From Streptomyces yatensis (GTDB lineage: Bacteria > Actinomycetota > Actinomycetes > Streptomycetales > Streptomycetaceae), in the NCBI RefSeq assembly GCF_018069625.1, contig NZ_CP072941.1, forward strand, positions 2,728,001 through 2,792,000: DNA of 64,000 nt, read 5' to 3'. Position 1 is the stretch's first letter; each line of letters starts with the position of its first letter. The translations under genes were made by a program, and so were the position numbers. A model generated the notes under the pieces. The model searched no databases. It was not told where the DNA came from and saw only the letters and a list, made by a program, of their open reading frames with translations. Below, one piece after another: positions 15,634 through 23,844 of the stretch.

Positions 15634-16379
15634 GCGGCTCGGTACGCGCCCTGGCGGCGGCGGTTCTCGCCGTCGCCGGGCTTTCCGGAATCAGCGGATG
15701 CGCCTCCCCGGACGCTCCCCGGGAGCCCCGGACCACCGGCACCGTGCTCACCGTCACCCGGGTCTCCCCCGTCGACGCGAAGCTGAGCTGGCACGGGAAG
15801 GCGCCGGGCGCCGCGGGGCGGATCGTGGAGTTCGCGACCGAGCCCCGGGGGCCCTGGACGATCCTCACCTACGCCCCGCTCAGCCAGACCACATACCGGC
15901 ACCCGGATCTGATACCGGAGACCCACTTCTCCTACCGGGTGCGGCCGTACTACGGACCCGCGTCCCGGCCGGTGGACGTCGCGCTGCCGAAGGGGGCGTT
16001 CACCAAGGCGGAACAGCAGGAGGAGCACACATGGGCGCCGCCGCGCACCATCCGACGGGCCGGTGTCCGCACCAGCCCCGCCCGGGGGCCCGCCGCGACC
16101 CCGACCGATCTGCGCGCGAAGATCATGCACGCCAACGGCATCCGGTTCACCTGGACCGACCACGCCGAGGGCGAGCGGGGCTATCTGCTGGAGGACCGGC
16201 CGCGGGGCGACGACTCCTTCCGTCCGGTCGCCGTGCTCGACCCGGACATCAACTCCTTCGGGCTGATCACCCTGCCGAACGAGAAGCGGGCCTCCTACCG
16301 GGTGCGGCCGGTCACCTACGGCGAGCGGTCCAACATCGCCCGGCTCACCACCGGCGAGCGGCCCGCCGGGCGCGGCTGA
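15630..16379 (+). CDS. Lipoprotein with two fibronectin type III-like domains
   Basis: GTG 15630 overlaps the previous stop by four bases (GTGA). The 249-residue product has a hydrophobic N-terminus ending in LSGISGC, a lipobox. Two FN3-like beta-sandwich segments follow: TVLTVTRVSPVDAKLSW...FSYRVRPYYG and, after a Pro/Thr linker, GIRFTWTDHAEGERGYLLE...SYRVRPVTYG. FN3 modules are common in secreted carbohydrate-active enzymes as spacers or binders. Lipid anchoring would hold it at the outer face of the membrane, where it could present or capture products of the two secreted neighbours. No catalytic domain is visible. Confidence 0.75.
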   Translation: MSGSVRALAAAVLAVAGLSGISGCASPDAPREPRTTGTVLTVTRVSPVDAKLSWHGKAPGAAGRIVEFATEPRGPWTILTYAPLSQTTYRHPDLIPETHFSYRVRPYYGPASRPVDVALPKGAFTKAEQQEEHTWAPPRTIRRAGVRTSPARGPAATPTDLRAKIMHANGIRFTWTDHAEGERGYLLEDRPRGDDSFRPVAVLDPDINSFGLITLPNEKRASYRVRPVTYGERSNIARLTTGERPAGRG

Positions 16380-16471
16380 GCGCCGCCGCCTCGGTCCCCG
16401 CTGAGCGCCGCCGCCTCGGTCCGCTGATCGCCGCCGCCTCGGTCAGCTGAGCGCCGCCGCCTCGGTCAGCT
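16375..16471. repeat. Four-copy 23-25 bp tandem repeat between convergent genes
   Basis: Units beginning GCTGAGCGCCGCCGCCTCGG recur four times and a fifth starts before breaking off. The array covers the whole gap between the lipoprotein stop and the TetR stop. It could partly replace a terminator through CAGCTGAGC-type pairing, but no strong hairpin is present. Confidence 0.8.
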
Positions 16472-17230
16472 GAGCTCATCGTTTTCGTCCCCGGTGTCCG
16501 CCGGGTCCCCGATGTCCGCCGGGGACGGGGAGAGCGCCTCCGGCACCGGGGTGTGCCGCGCCCCGGCGATCAGGACGTCGAACCCCCAGGCCAGCCGGTC
16601 CTGGGGGGACCCGGACAGCAGCCGCGGGCCGAGCGCGGCGATATGCGGATGGGTCCGCGGCGAGACGTCCCGTACCGCCGTGGCGAGCGACTGCCAGTCG
16701 GCCTGGTCCTGGGGGGTGTCGCCGGGGACCCGGTGGGCGTGCTCGGCCGCGGTCGCGGTGGCGTACTGCAGCAGCAGGTCGATCACCCACGCGGCCCGGT
16801 CGGGCTCCAGGCCGCCCTCGTCCAGCAGCGCCAGCAGCGCCTCCCCCAGCCTCAGATAGTGCTTCCCGAAGGGGCGGGCCACCAGGGCGGACTGGGCGAG
16901 GCCGGGGTACTCGAACAGCACTGAGGTGTACGAGGTGAGGATCCGCACCAGCCGGTCCTGCCAGTCGCCGCTCGCCCCGGCCGGGCTCAGGTCGACCTCG
17001 CCGAGAAGCTCGTCCAGGACCGCCGCGTGCAGCTCGGCGATATTGCGGACGTAGACGTAGAGCGAGGCCGGCCCGGTGTCCAGCTCCTTGGCCAGACGGC
17101 GCATCGTGACCCGCTCCAGGCCCTCGGCACGCATGAGCCCGACCGTGGTGGCGATGATGCCTTCCCTGGTCAGGGCCGGTTTCGCCGGACGTTCCCGACG
17201 GCTTTGCGGGGCGGTGGGATGCGCTGTCAT
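16466..17230 (-). CDS. TetR family transcriptional repressor
   Basis: The 254-residue protein has an N-terminal helix-turn-helix (TREGIIATTVGLMRAEG, then VTMRRLAKELDTGPASLYVY near residues 45-65) and a C-terminal ligand domain of the class seen in tetracycline-type TetR proteins (longer than the usual 190-200 residues). It ends with an acidic tail. ATG 17230 is chosen because the frame upstream is non-coding repeat DNA. The gene faces a TetX-like monooxygenase across 149 bases that contain five tandem operator-like repeats, so it very probably represses both itself and that monooxygenase and is released by the monooxygenase substrate. Confidence 0.9.
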   Translation of the reverse strand: MTAHPTAPQSRRERPAKPALTREGIIATTVGLMRAEGLERVTMRRLAKELDTGPASLYVYVRNIAELHAAVLDELLGEVDLSPAGASGDWQDRLVRILTSYTSVLFEYPGLAQSALVARPFGKHYLRLGEALLALLDEGGLEPDRAAWVIDLLLQYATATAAEHAHRVPGDTPQDQADWQSLATAVRDVSPRTHPHIAALGPRLLSGSPQDRLAWGFDVLIAGARHTPVPEALSPSPADIGDPADTGDENDELS

Positions 17231-17250
17231 GGCGCCATCGTACCCATCTG

Positions 17251-17325
17251 CGAACACGTTCGTCCCAGACGTGTTCGCCACAGACGCGTTCGTCACGAAC
17301 ACGTTTGCCACGAACATGTTCGTCG
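17251..17325. promoter_or_regulatory. Five tandem 15-bp operator-like repeats
   Basis: Units start at 17251, 17266, 17281, 17296 and 17311. Each contains a 12-bp near-palindrome; the last, CGAACATGTTCG, is perfect, and others read CGAACACGTTCG, CAGACGTGTTCG, CAGACGCGTTCG and CGAACACGTTTG. A separate 3-base linker (TCC, CCA, TCA, CCA, TCG) completes each unit. This is probably the TetR operator of the divergent pair, but five head-to-tail copies are unusual. Confidence 0.8.
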
Positions 17326-17379
17326 CCCTACGCTCGTGCCATCCGCCGCGCACCGGCGCCGAGCCTGGGAGGCATTGCC

Positions 17380-18552
17380 ATGTCCGGAACACCCCGTATC
17401 GCCATCGTCGGAGGAGGGCTTGGCGGGCTGACGCTGGCGCGCGTGCTGCACGTCCACGGCATCGCCTCGACCGTCTACGAACTGGACGCCTCGGCGACCG
17501 CACGCGACCAGGGCGGCTCGCTGGACATGGATCCCGAGTCCGGTCAACGGGCGCTGCTGCACGCCGGTCTGCTCGAGGAGTTCCGGCCGCTCAGCCGCCC
17601 CGAGGACGGGGAGCTGCGGCTGCTCGGCAAGGACACGGCCGTCGGCCTCCGCATCCCCGCGCGGGAACCGGGCGACGCGGACGAGGGAGAAGAGCGGCCC
17701 GAGATCGACCGCAGGGCGCTGCGGGACCTGCTGCTGGGCTCGCTGCCCGAGGGGACGGTCCGCTGGGGCCACAAGGTGCGGGCGGTGGCGCTCGGCGCGG
17801 CGGGGCGGCCCGCGCTCACCCTGTCCGACGGCCGTACGGTCGAGGCGGATCTGCTGGTCGGCGCGGACGGGGCGTGGTCCAGGGTCCGGCGCCTGGTGTC
17901 CGACGCCGACCCGGTCTACTCCGGGGTCTCGTTCGTGGACTGTCTGCTGCACGACGTCGACGCCCGGCACCCCGCCGTCGCCGAACTCGTCGGCCGGGGC
18001 ACGATGTTCGCCCTGGCGGACGAGAAGGCGCTGGTCGCCCAGCGCAATGGCGGTAACCGCATCCGCGTCTACGCCGCGGCCAAGGCGCCGGAGGAGTGGA
18101 GCCGTTCGGGCCTCATCGACCCGGCGGACCCGGCGGCGGCCAGGAAGCGGGCGCTCGACCTCTTCCCCGACTGGGACGAGGGGCTGCGCGCGCTGATCGC
18201 CGAAAGCGACGGCCCGCTGGTCCCCCGGTCCATCCACGCCCTGCCCGTCGGCCACCGCTGGGAGCGCGTGCCCGGCGTCACGCTCCTGGGCGACGCCGCC
18301 CATCTGATGTCCCCCTTCGCGGGGGCGGGCGCCAACCTCGCCATGATCGACGGCGCGGAACTCGCCCTCGCCCTCGCCACCCACGACGACCTGGAGACGG
18401 CTCTGAACGCCTACGAGACACCCATGTTCCCGCGCGCCGAAGAGGCGGCCGCGCAATCCGCCGACAACCTCACCGGCTTCTTCCGCCCGGACGGCCTGCG
18501 GATCGCGTGCGAGACCTTCACCGCGGTCACCTCCGGCGGTGAGGCCCGATGA
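17380..18552 (+). CDS. FAD-dependent monooxygenase (TetX-like)
   Basis: This 390-residue flavoprotein starts RIAIVGGGLGGLTLARVLHVHG, the FAD dinucleotide-binding motif, followed by DQGGSLDMDPESGQRAL, which closely resembles Tet(X)-type enzymes. DLLVGADGAWSRVR and GVTLLGDAAHLMSPFAGAGAN are the DG and GD motifs. It hydroxylates an aromatic or enone substrate with NADPH and oxygen. GGAGG lies eight bases before ATG 17380. It is co-transcribed with an alpha/beta hydrolase through an ATGA overlap and faces a TetR gene. Detoxification or inactivation of a polyketide-like compound is the natural inference; tetracycline itself is not implied. Confidence 0.9.
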   Translation: MSGTPRIAIVGGGLGGLTLARVLHVHGIASTVYELDASATARDQGGSLDMDPESGQRALLHAGLLEEFRPLSRPEDGELRLLGKDTAVGLRIPAREPGDADEGEERPEIDRRALRDLLLGSLPEGTVRWGHKVRAVALGAAGRPALTLSDGRTVEADLLVGADGAWSRVRRLVSDADPVYSGVSFVDCLLHDVDARHPAVAELVGRGTMFALADEKALVAQRNGGNRIRVYAAAKAPEEWSRSGLIDPADPAAARKRALDLFPDWDEGLRALIAESDGPLVPRSIHALPVGHRWERVPGVTLLGDAAHLMSPFAGAGANLAMIDGAELALALATHDDLETALNAYETPMFPRAEEAAAQSADNLTGFFRPDGLRIACETFTAVTSGGEAR

Positions 18553-19373
18553 CCACCCACCAGACCACCGGATTCACCATCGAGCCCTACCCCGGCCTTC
18601 CCCTGACGGTGCGGGACGTGGGCGCGGGCCGGCCCGTGCTCGTGCTGCACGGCGGCGGCGGACCCGCCTCCGTGACCGACCTCGTGGACCACTTCGCCGC
18701 CACCTCCCGGGTGCTGGCGCCGACCCATCCGGGCTGGGAGGACACCCCGCGGCCCGAGTGGTTCTCGGACGTGGGCGATCTCGTCGAGACCTATCTGGAC
18801 CTGCTGGACGACGACCGTGACCTGCGCGATGTCCTGGTCGTCGGCGCATCCTTCGGCGGCTGGATCGCCGCGGAGATGACCGTGCGGGACCGGGCCCGCC
18901 GCATCGGCGGGCTGGTCATCATGGGCGCCTTCGGCCCGCACGTGGAGGGGCACGAGCTGCGCTTCCCCACCGCCCCGCCCGGCCCGCCCGGCCCGCCGCC
19001 CGGTCAGGGCTCCGGCGCACCGGAACCGGCATCGGCATCGGCATCGGCACCTGCATCGGCACCGCGCCGGGGCCCGTCGGCACCGCGCCGGGGCCCGTCG
19101 CCCGCGGCCCTCCAGGCGCTGGTGGCCTACGCGGGCCCGACGAGGTCCGATCCGAAGCTGCTGCACCGGCTCGCCCGGGTGAGCGTGCCCGCCCTCGCGG
19201 TGTGGGGCGAGCAGGACACCGTCGTCCCGCCCGACTTCGGCCGCGCGTACGCCGCCGCCATCCCGGGGGCACGGTTCGAGCTGATCCCGGGCGCGGGCCA
19301 CATCCCCACCCGGGAGGCCCCGGAGGCCACGTTCGCCGCGATCGACGCCTTCTCGGCCGCCATCCCGCGGTAG
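18549..19373 (+). CDS. Alpha/beta hydrolase
   Basis: The 274-residue protein has the hydrolase core: VLVLHGGGG oxyanion loop, VVGASFGGW nucleophile elbow with the catalytic Ser (about residue 100), WGEQDTVVP with the acid, and GAGHIP with the His near the C-terminus. The lid region between residues about 140 and 185 is filled by low-complexity sequence: PPGPPGPP, PASASASAPASAP and two copies of APRRGPS. Short in-frame DNA repeats underlie this. It overlaps the monooxygenase stop by four bases and probably acts on its oxidised product, for example by ring opening or ester cleavage. Confidence 0.88.
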   Translation: MTTHQTTGFTIEPYPGLPLTVRDVGAGRPVLVLHGGGGPASVTDLVDHFAATSRVLAPTHPGWEDTPRPEWFSDVGDLVETYLDLLDDDRDLRDVLVVGASFGGWIAAEMTVRDRARRIGGLVIMGAFGPHVEGHELRFPTAPPGPPGPPPGQGSGAPEPASASASAPASAPRRGPSAPRRGPSPAALQALVAYAGPTRSDPKLLHRLARVSVPALAVWGEQDTVVPPDFGRAYAAAIPGARFELIPGAGHIPTREAPEATFAAIDAFSAAIPR

Positions 19374-19383
19374 CAGGCACCCG

Positions 19384-20409
19384 TCAGGCGGGGCGCCCCA
19401 GCTCCTTGCGGAAGAGCTCCAGCACATTGCCGCCGAGGATCTTCTCGACGTCCCCCTCGGGAAGGCCCCTTCGGACCAGCGCCTCGGTCACCAGAGGCAG
19501 TCCGCGGGGGCCTTCGAGGCCGGGGACCAGCAACCGGGCGTACTCGACGTCCTCGCAGCAGGGCGGGGTGGTGTCATCGCAGACCTCCTTGATGAAGTCC
19601 GGCCCCAGACCCACCCGGCCGACGCCGATCACCTCGGCGATATGGACGATGTGGTCGGCCAGCCGGTCCACCGTGCGATCGGCCCGGGCGGTGGCCAGGA
19701 ACTCGCCGAGGAAGTTGACGCACACCATGCCGCCGGTCGCGGCGATCCCGCGCAACTGCTCATCGGTGAGGTTGCGATGGTGGTCCAGGAGCGCGCGGGC
19801 GGAGGAGTGGGTGGCCAGTACGGGGCGGGTGGCCAGTTCCAGCACATGGGCGACTCCGGAGGCGCCGAGGTGGGAGACGTCGAAGAGGATGCCGAGGCGC
19901 TCCATCTCCCGCAGCGCCAGGACCCCGGCCTCGGTGAGCCGACTCCCGGTGGCGTCCTCACCGCTGCCGTCGGCCAGGGCGGTGCGGCCCCAGTGGGCGA
20001 GCGAGGCGATGCGCACCCCGAGGCGGTGGAGGGTCGGGAGGAGTTCGACGTTCGCGTCCAGCCCGGGGGCGCTCTCCAGCGCCAGCACCAGGGCGATCCG
20101 GCCGTCGGCGAGGGCCGCGTCGATGTCGTCGCCGTCCAGGCACAGCCGTACCTCGTCGGCGTTGCCCTCGGCGAGGGTGTGGGCGCACTCGATCATCCGC
20201 AGCGTCTCGCGCAGCGCGCCCTCGGGGCGGAACCGGTCGTCGATGAAGACCGGCAGCACCTGCACATCCACTCCGCCCTCGCGCAGCTGCGGCAGCCAGC
20301 GCTCCCGGAAGTAGCCGGCCCAGCGGTGCGGTGGGCGGGCGGTGATGGCGATCAGCAGGTCGTTATGGGCGTCGGCGACGACGGCGCGCTGGTGGAGTGC
20401 ACGGCTCAT
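19384..20409 (-). CDS. Membrane-dipeptidase family (M19) zinc dipeptidase
   Basis: This is a 341-residue TIM-barrel peptidase. VADAHNDLL near residue 12 supplies the first metal HxD, VLALESAPGL the bridging Glu, FDVSHLGASG and LATHSSARAL the later histidines, and GLGPDF the conserved Asp. Members cleave dipeptides, including those with D-residues, and some act on mycothiol- or beta-lactam-like bonds. It has no signal peptide, so it is likely cytosolic. The ATG at 20409 has GAGCCG upstream only; a second start three codons on is not present. The gene converges with the hydrolase operon, leaving only 10 bases between stops. Confidence 0.9.
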   Translation of the reverse strand: MSRALHQRAVVADAHNDLLIAITARPPHRWAGYFRERWLPQLREGGVDVQVLPVFIDDRFRPEGALRETLRMIECAHTLAEGNADEVRLCLDGDDIDAALADGRIALVLALESAPGLDANVELLPTLHRLGVRIASLAHWGRTALADGSGEDATGSRLTEAGVLALREMERLGILFDVSHLGASGVAHVLELATRPVLATHSSARALLDHHRNLTDEQLRGIAATGGMVCVNFLGEFLATARADRTVDRLADHIVHIAEVIGVGRVGLGPDFIKEVCDDTTPPCCEDVEYARLLVPGLEGPRGLPLVTEALVRRGLPEGDVEKILGGNVLELFRKELGRPA

Positions 20410-20528
20410 AGGGCACGGCTCATGAGGACGACGGTGTCCTTTCGTGGGACGTTCGTGGAGCGGGAAGCGGCGTCGGTCATCGTGGCGTACGCGCCGCCCA
20501 CCGGGCCATGGGTTTTCGCCCGGCCCGA

Positions 20529-20612
20529 CGCCGGTCCCGCGCGGCCAGGTGCCGGTCCCGCGCGGCCAGGCGCCGGTCCCGCGCGGCCAAGCCCCGGTCC
20601 CGCGCGGTCAGG
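20529..20612. repeat. Four-copy 21-bp tandem repeat
   Basis: A 21-bp unit containing GCCGGTCCCGCGCGGCCAG is repeated about four times, the last copies diverging. It lies in the 242-base gap upstream of the dipeptidase gene and downstream of the EamA exporter gene. No gene is seen in the gap. Confidence 0.75.
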
Positions 20613-20651
20613 CGCGCCGGTCCTCGGTGGCCGGACGCCCATCGTCGGCGG

Positions 20652-21656
20652 TCAGTTGAGGGCGATCAGCCCGATGGCCACCCCCGCGCCGAGCAGCCCC
20701 AGGGCCTGGGGCCGGGTGATCCGCTCCCGCAGGAACGTCAGCGCGAGCAGCACCGGCACCGCCGGATAGAGCGCGGACAGCACCACCGCCACGGACAGCA
20801 ACTCCTGCCGGGTGGCCAGCAGATACAGGACGGTCGCCACCGTGCCGAGGACGCCCGCCACCGCCGCCACGGCGACCTCCCGGCGGGGCAGCCGCAGCCG
20901 GGCACCGGTCGCGGGAAACAGCGCGAGGATGACGGCCACCGACACGGCCCGGCTGACCACCACCGGCCACCAGCCGGCCGTGGCCGGTATCCGGGCCAGC
21001 GCGAAGAAGTGCACGGCCAGGCCCACTCCGGCGACCAGCGCCATGACCAGGGCGGGGGACAGCCGGTCGGCCCCTTGTGCCCGCCCGGCCCGGGCGGCGG
21101 CCGGTGTCGCCGCCGGACGCGCCTCGACACCCGGACGGGCCTCGCCGCGCCCGCCACCCTCACCGCGCCCGCCGCCCTCACCGCGCCTGCCGCGCCCGCC
21201 CCGCTCGCCGCCCTCACCGCGCTCGCCGCGCCTGCCGCGCTCGCCGCGCTCGCCGCGTGAGACCAGCCAGAGGGCGGGCAGCCCGAGCGCGATCCCGGTG
21301 AGCGCCAGGGGCGAGGGCCGGTCGCCGAGGAGGGCGATCCCGGCCAGCACCGGCAGCCCCACCGCCGTGACATCGCTGACCGGCACCACGACGCTCATCG
21401 GCCCCTGGTTCATCGACCAGTAGAGGCACGCCACGCCCACGCCGGTGCCGAGCCCCGAGAGCGCGCCCCAGGCCAGGGCCGCGGCCGGGGCGGTGGCGCC
21501 CTGGGTGAACAGCACCGGGACGAGGCTGACCACCGTGCCGGCCAGCTGTGCCCAGGCCGCGACCGTCACCCCGTGCCGGCGGCGGGAGACCAGGCCGCTC
21601 AGGAAGTGGGTGGTGCCGAAGCAGAGCGCCGAGGCGAGGGCGAGCAGCTCACCCAT
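20652..21656 (-). CDS. EamA/DMT family membrane exporter with GER-repeat loop
   Basis: The 334-residue protein has two EamA halves, each of five hydrophobic helices; the first starts MGELLALASALCFGTTHFLS and the second LSPALVMALVAGVGLAV. Between them, instead of a short loop, lies a 60-residue hydrophilic stretch rich in Gly-Glu-Arg triplets (RGERGERGRRGERGEGGERG and on to GRGEARPG), encoded by 9-bp repeats at about 21120-21260. It likely exports an amino acid, nucleoside or drug. The ATG 21656 lies inside the 3' end of the MarR gene (8-base overlap), so the exporter is translationally coupled to its likely regulator. Confidence 0.88.
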   Translation of the reverse strand: MGELLALASALCFGTTHFLSGLVSRRRHGVTVAAWAQLAGTVVSLVPVLFTQGATAPAAALAWGALSGLGTGVGVACLYWSMNQGPMSVVVPVSDVTAVGLPVLAGIALLGDRPSPLALTGIALGLPALWLVSRGERGERGRRGERGEGGERGGRGRRGEGGGRGEGGGRGEARPGVEARPAATPAAARAGRAQGADRLSPALVMALVAGVGLAVHFFALARIPATAGWWPVVVSRAVSVAVILALFPATGARLRLPRREVAVAAVAGVLGTVATVLYLLATRQELLSVAVVLSALYPAVPVLLALTFLRERITRPQALGLLGAGVAIGLIALN

Positions 21657-22212
21657 GGTCCGTACGGGCCCGGTCCTCGGCCGCCGCCCGAGCGGCCGCC
21701 CGGTCCGCGGCGCCGACCGGGCACTCCACGCCGTCCGGGGTGCAGGCGGCCCGGTCGCACAGCCGGCACATCCGGTCGGCCGAGCCACTGCCCTGGTAGA
21801 GCCCGTCGAGCAGCTTCGCCAGCAGGGTTCCGAGCTGGCGGATCTCCGTATCGCCGAGGCCGTCCAGCACCCCGGTGAGCTGGGAGGTCCGCGAGGTCAG
21901 CAGCTGGCCGGCGGTCCGCCGGCCCTTGGCGGTGGGGTGGACCCCGGTCCAGTTGCCGATCGTGCGGCGCCGCTCGACCAGCGCGTCCCGCTCCAGCCCG
22001 TCGACCATCCGCACCGCCGCGGACTGGGTCAGCCCCACTCGGCGGCCGAGCTCGGTCACGCTCACGCCGGGGTCGGCGCGGAGCACGATCAGCGCGGCGG
22101 CCGCGCTCATGCTCAGGCGGGACGCGGAGGCCGGGGCGCTGAGCAGATCGTCCGTGATCGCCAGTGCCGTGGCCCCCAGCAGATTCGCCACCCGTTCTCT
22201 GTCATCATGCAT
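21649..22212 (-). CDS. MarR family transcriptional regulator with C-terminal cysteines
   Basis: The 187-residue protein has a winged helix-turn-helix: VSVTELGRRVGLTQSAAVRM near residues 50-70 and GLERDALVERRR just after. The C-terminus contains MCRLCDRAACTPDGVECPV, four cysteines in a C-x2-C-x4-C-x6-C arrangement seen in a MarR subgroup and compatible with metal binding or thiol sensing. The gene precedes and overlaps an EamA exporter, a classic efflux-control pair. A palindrome overlaps its own start codon, suggesting autoregulation and a very short or absent leader. Confidence 0.9.
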   Translation of the reverse strand: MHDDRERVANLLGATALAITDDLLSAPASASRLSMSAAAALIVLRADPGVSVTELGRRVGLTQSAAVRMVDGLERDALVERRRTIGNWTGVHPTAKGRRTAGQLLTSRTSQLTGVLDGLGDTEIRQLGTLLAKLLDGLYQGSGSADRMCRLCDRAACTPDGVECPVGAADRAAARAAAEDRARTDHG

Positions 22213-22223
22213 GACTCATGCAT
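22207..22223. promoter_or_regulatory. 17-bp perfect palindrome over the MarR start codon
   Basis: ATGCATGA and TCATGCAT flank a single central C (22215). The MarR ATG on the minus strand is bases 22212-22210, inside the left arm. MarR operators are often 16-20-bp palindromes of this kind. Binding here would block transcription of the MarR-EamA unit and perhaps of the divergent metallo-hydrolase. Confidence 0.65.
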
Positions 22224-22303
22224 ACCCGGGATGGGCGGATGCCATGCCCCGGCCGGCGGGGTGAGAGGATCGGACGGACGGGCCCGAGGGACGGAGGCGG
22301 GAG

Positions 22304-23086
22304 ATGTCGGTGGAGATCACCTGGTGGGGGCACGCCACCGCGACCGTGCGGGACTCCGGGGTGCGGGTGCTGACCGACCCCCTGTTCGCACGGCGGCTGG
22401 CCCATCTGCGGCGCCGCCGGGGGGCCGTACCACCGGCCGCCGCGGCGATCGCGGACGTGGCCCTGGTCTCGCATCTGCACGCCGACCATCTGCACCCCGG
22501 CTCGCTGGCCAAGCTGCTGCCCGGCACCCGGCTGGTGGTACCGCGCGGGGCCGGACGGGCGGTGCCCGGGCTGCGGCGGGTGGTGGCGGCGCGGGGGCTG
22601 CGGGTGACCGAGATGGCGCCGGGGGATGTGTGCACGGTCGGCGAGGTGCGGATCCGGGCGGTACCGGCCGAGCACGACGGGCGGCGGCTGCCGTACGGGC
22701 CGAGCCGGGTGCCCGCGCTGGGATACGTGCTGAGCGGCGAGTCGACCACGTACTTCGCGGGCGACACCGGGCTGTTCGACCGAATGGCGGAGGCCGTGGG
22801 CGCATGCGATGTGGCGCTGCTCCCGGTGGGCGGCTGGGGTCCCTACCTCGGCCCCGGCCATCTCGACGCGGGCCGCGCGGCCCAGGCGCTGGCGCGGCTG
22901 GGGGCGCGCTGCGCGGTGCCGGTGCACTACGGGACGTACTGGCCGATCGGGATGGACGCGATCCGTCCGCATGAATTCCACGCCCCCGGCGACGACTTCG
23001 TGCGCCACGCCGGGCGGCTGGCCCCCGACGCGGTGGTGCACCGGCTGGGGCACGGGGAGTGCGTCCGACTGGAGCCCGCCAGGTGA
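22304..23086 (+). CDS. Metallo-beta-lactamase-fold hydrolase (UlaG-like)
   Basis: The 260-residue protein starts EITWWGHATATV, typical of UlaG/NAPE-PLD-like hydrolases, and carries the zinc motif SHLHADHLH (HxHxDH) near residue 57. TTYFAGDTGLF contributes the metal Asp, and VPVHYGTYWP a late His. Substrate is unknown; relatives cleave phosphodiesters, lactones or phospholipids. GGAGGCGGGAG lies just upstream of ATG 22304. Its stop overlaps the DedA start by one base (TGATG), so the two are coupled, and a membrane-lipid substrate fits that pairing as inference. Confidence 0.88.
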   Translation: MSVEITWWGHATATVRDSGVRVLTDPLFARRLAHLRRRRGAVPPAAAAIADVALVSHLHADHLHPGSLAKLLPGTRLVVPRGAGRAVPGLRRVVAARGLRVTEMAPGDVCTVGEVRIRAVPAEHDGRRLPYGPSRVPALGYVLSGESTTYFAGDTGLFDRMAEAVGACDVALLPVGGWGPYLGPGHLDAGRAAQALARLGARCAVPVHYGTYWPIGMDAIRPHEFHAPGDDFVRHAGRLAPDAVVHRLGHGECVRLEPAR

Positions 23087-23757
23087 TGGGGGATCTGGCG
23101 AATCTGGTGGACGTGGTCGATCTGGCCCGGCGCGTGCCCTCCGAGTCGACCCAGCAGGCGGTGGGGTATCCCTCGCTGTTCCTGCTGGTCGTGTTCGGGT
23201 CGCTGGTGCCGGTGGTACCCACCGGTGCGGTGGTCTCCTCGGCCGCGGTGGTCGCCATCCACCAGACCGCTCCCCCGCTGTCGCTGCTGGTGGTCTTCGG
23301 GGTGGCCTCGCTGGCGGCCTTCACGGGCGACGTGATGCTCTACTGGCTCGGGCGGCGCGGGGTGGCTTCGAAGAACGGCTCCCGGTGGCTGGAGCGGATC
23401 CACGACCACGCCGCGCCGGAACGGCTGGACCAGGCGCAGGCGCGGCTGGAGGAGCACGGCGTGGCGGTTCTGGTGCTGTCCCGGCTGATCCCGGCGGGCC
23501 GGATACCGGTGATGCTGGCCTGCCTGCTGGCGCGCTGGCCACTCCGGAGATTCGCCCACGGCGCCGGGCCCGCGGCACTGGCCTGGGCGGTGACGTATCA
23601 GCTGATCGGGATCCTGGGCGGCTCGCTCTTCCCCGAACCGTGGGAGGGCGTGGCGGCGGCCGTGGTGCTGACGGTGGTGATCAGCACGACCCCCGCCCTG
23701 TGGCGCCGCCTGCGCCGCCGCACCGCCCGCGACGCGCAGAGCGAGGCGGCGGGCTGA
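23086..23757 (+). CDS. DedA family membrane protein
   Basis: This 223-residue protein has four to five hydrophobic segments and the DedA/SNARE-associated core: VVPTGAVVSSAAVV, FTGDVMLYWLGRRG, and VLVLSRLIPAGRIPVMLACLLA, where the conserved Arg and Gly-Arg pattern occurs. Members act as undecaprenyl-phosphate or phospholipid flippases and support membrane potential. ATG 23086 shares a base with the upstream stop. A basic C-terminal tail (RRLRRRTARD) likely lies in the cytoplasm. The longer frame starting at 23059 would overlap the upstream gene needlessly. Confidence 0.88.
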   Translation: MGDLANLVDVVDLARRVPSESTQQAVGYPSLFLLVVFGSLVPVVPTGAVVSSAAVVAIHQTAPPLSLLVVFGVASLAAFTGDVMLYWLGRRGVASKNGSRWLERIHDHAAPERLDQAQARLEEHGVAVLVLSRLIPAGRIPVMLACLLARWPLRRFAHGAGPAALAWAVTYQLIGILGGSLFPEPWEGVAAAVVLTVVISTTPALWRRLRRRTARDAQSEAAG

Positions 23758-23844
23758 CACCCTCTCTCTCCCTCGGGCCGCCGTCACACCGGCCACAACG
23801 CCGGGTTCTCATCCACTTCTTGTGGAGCGGTGACGCGGCGTCAC

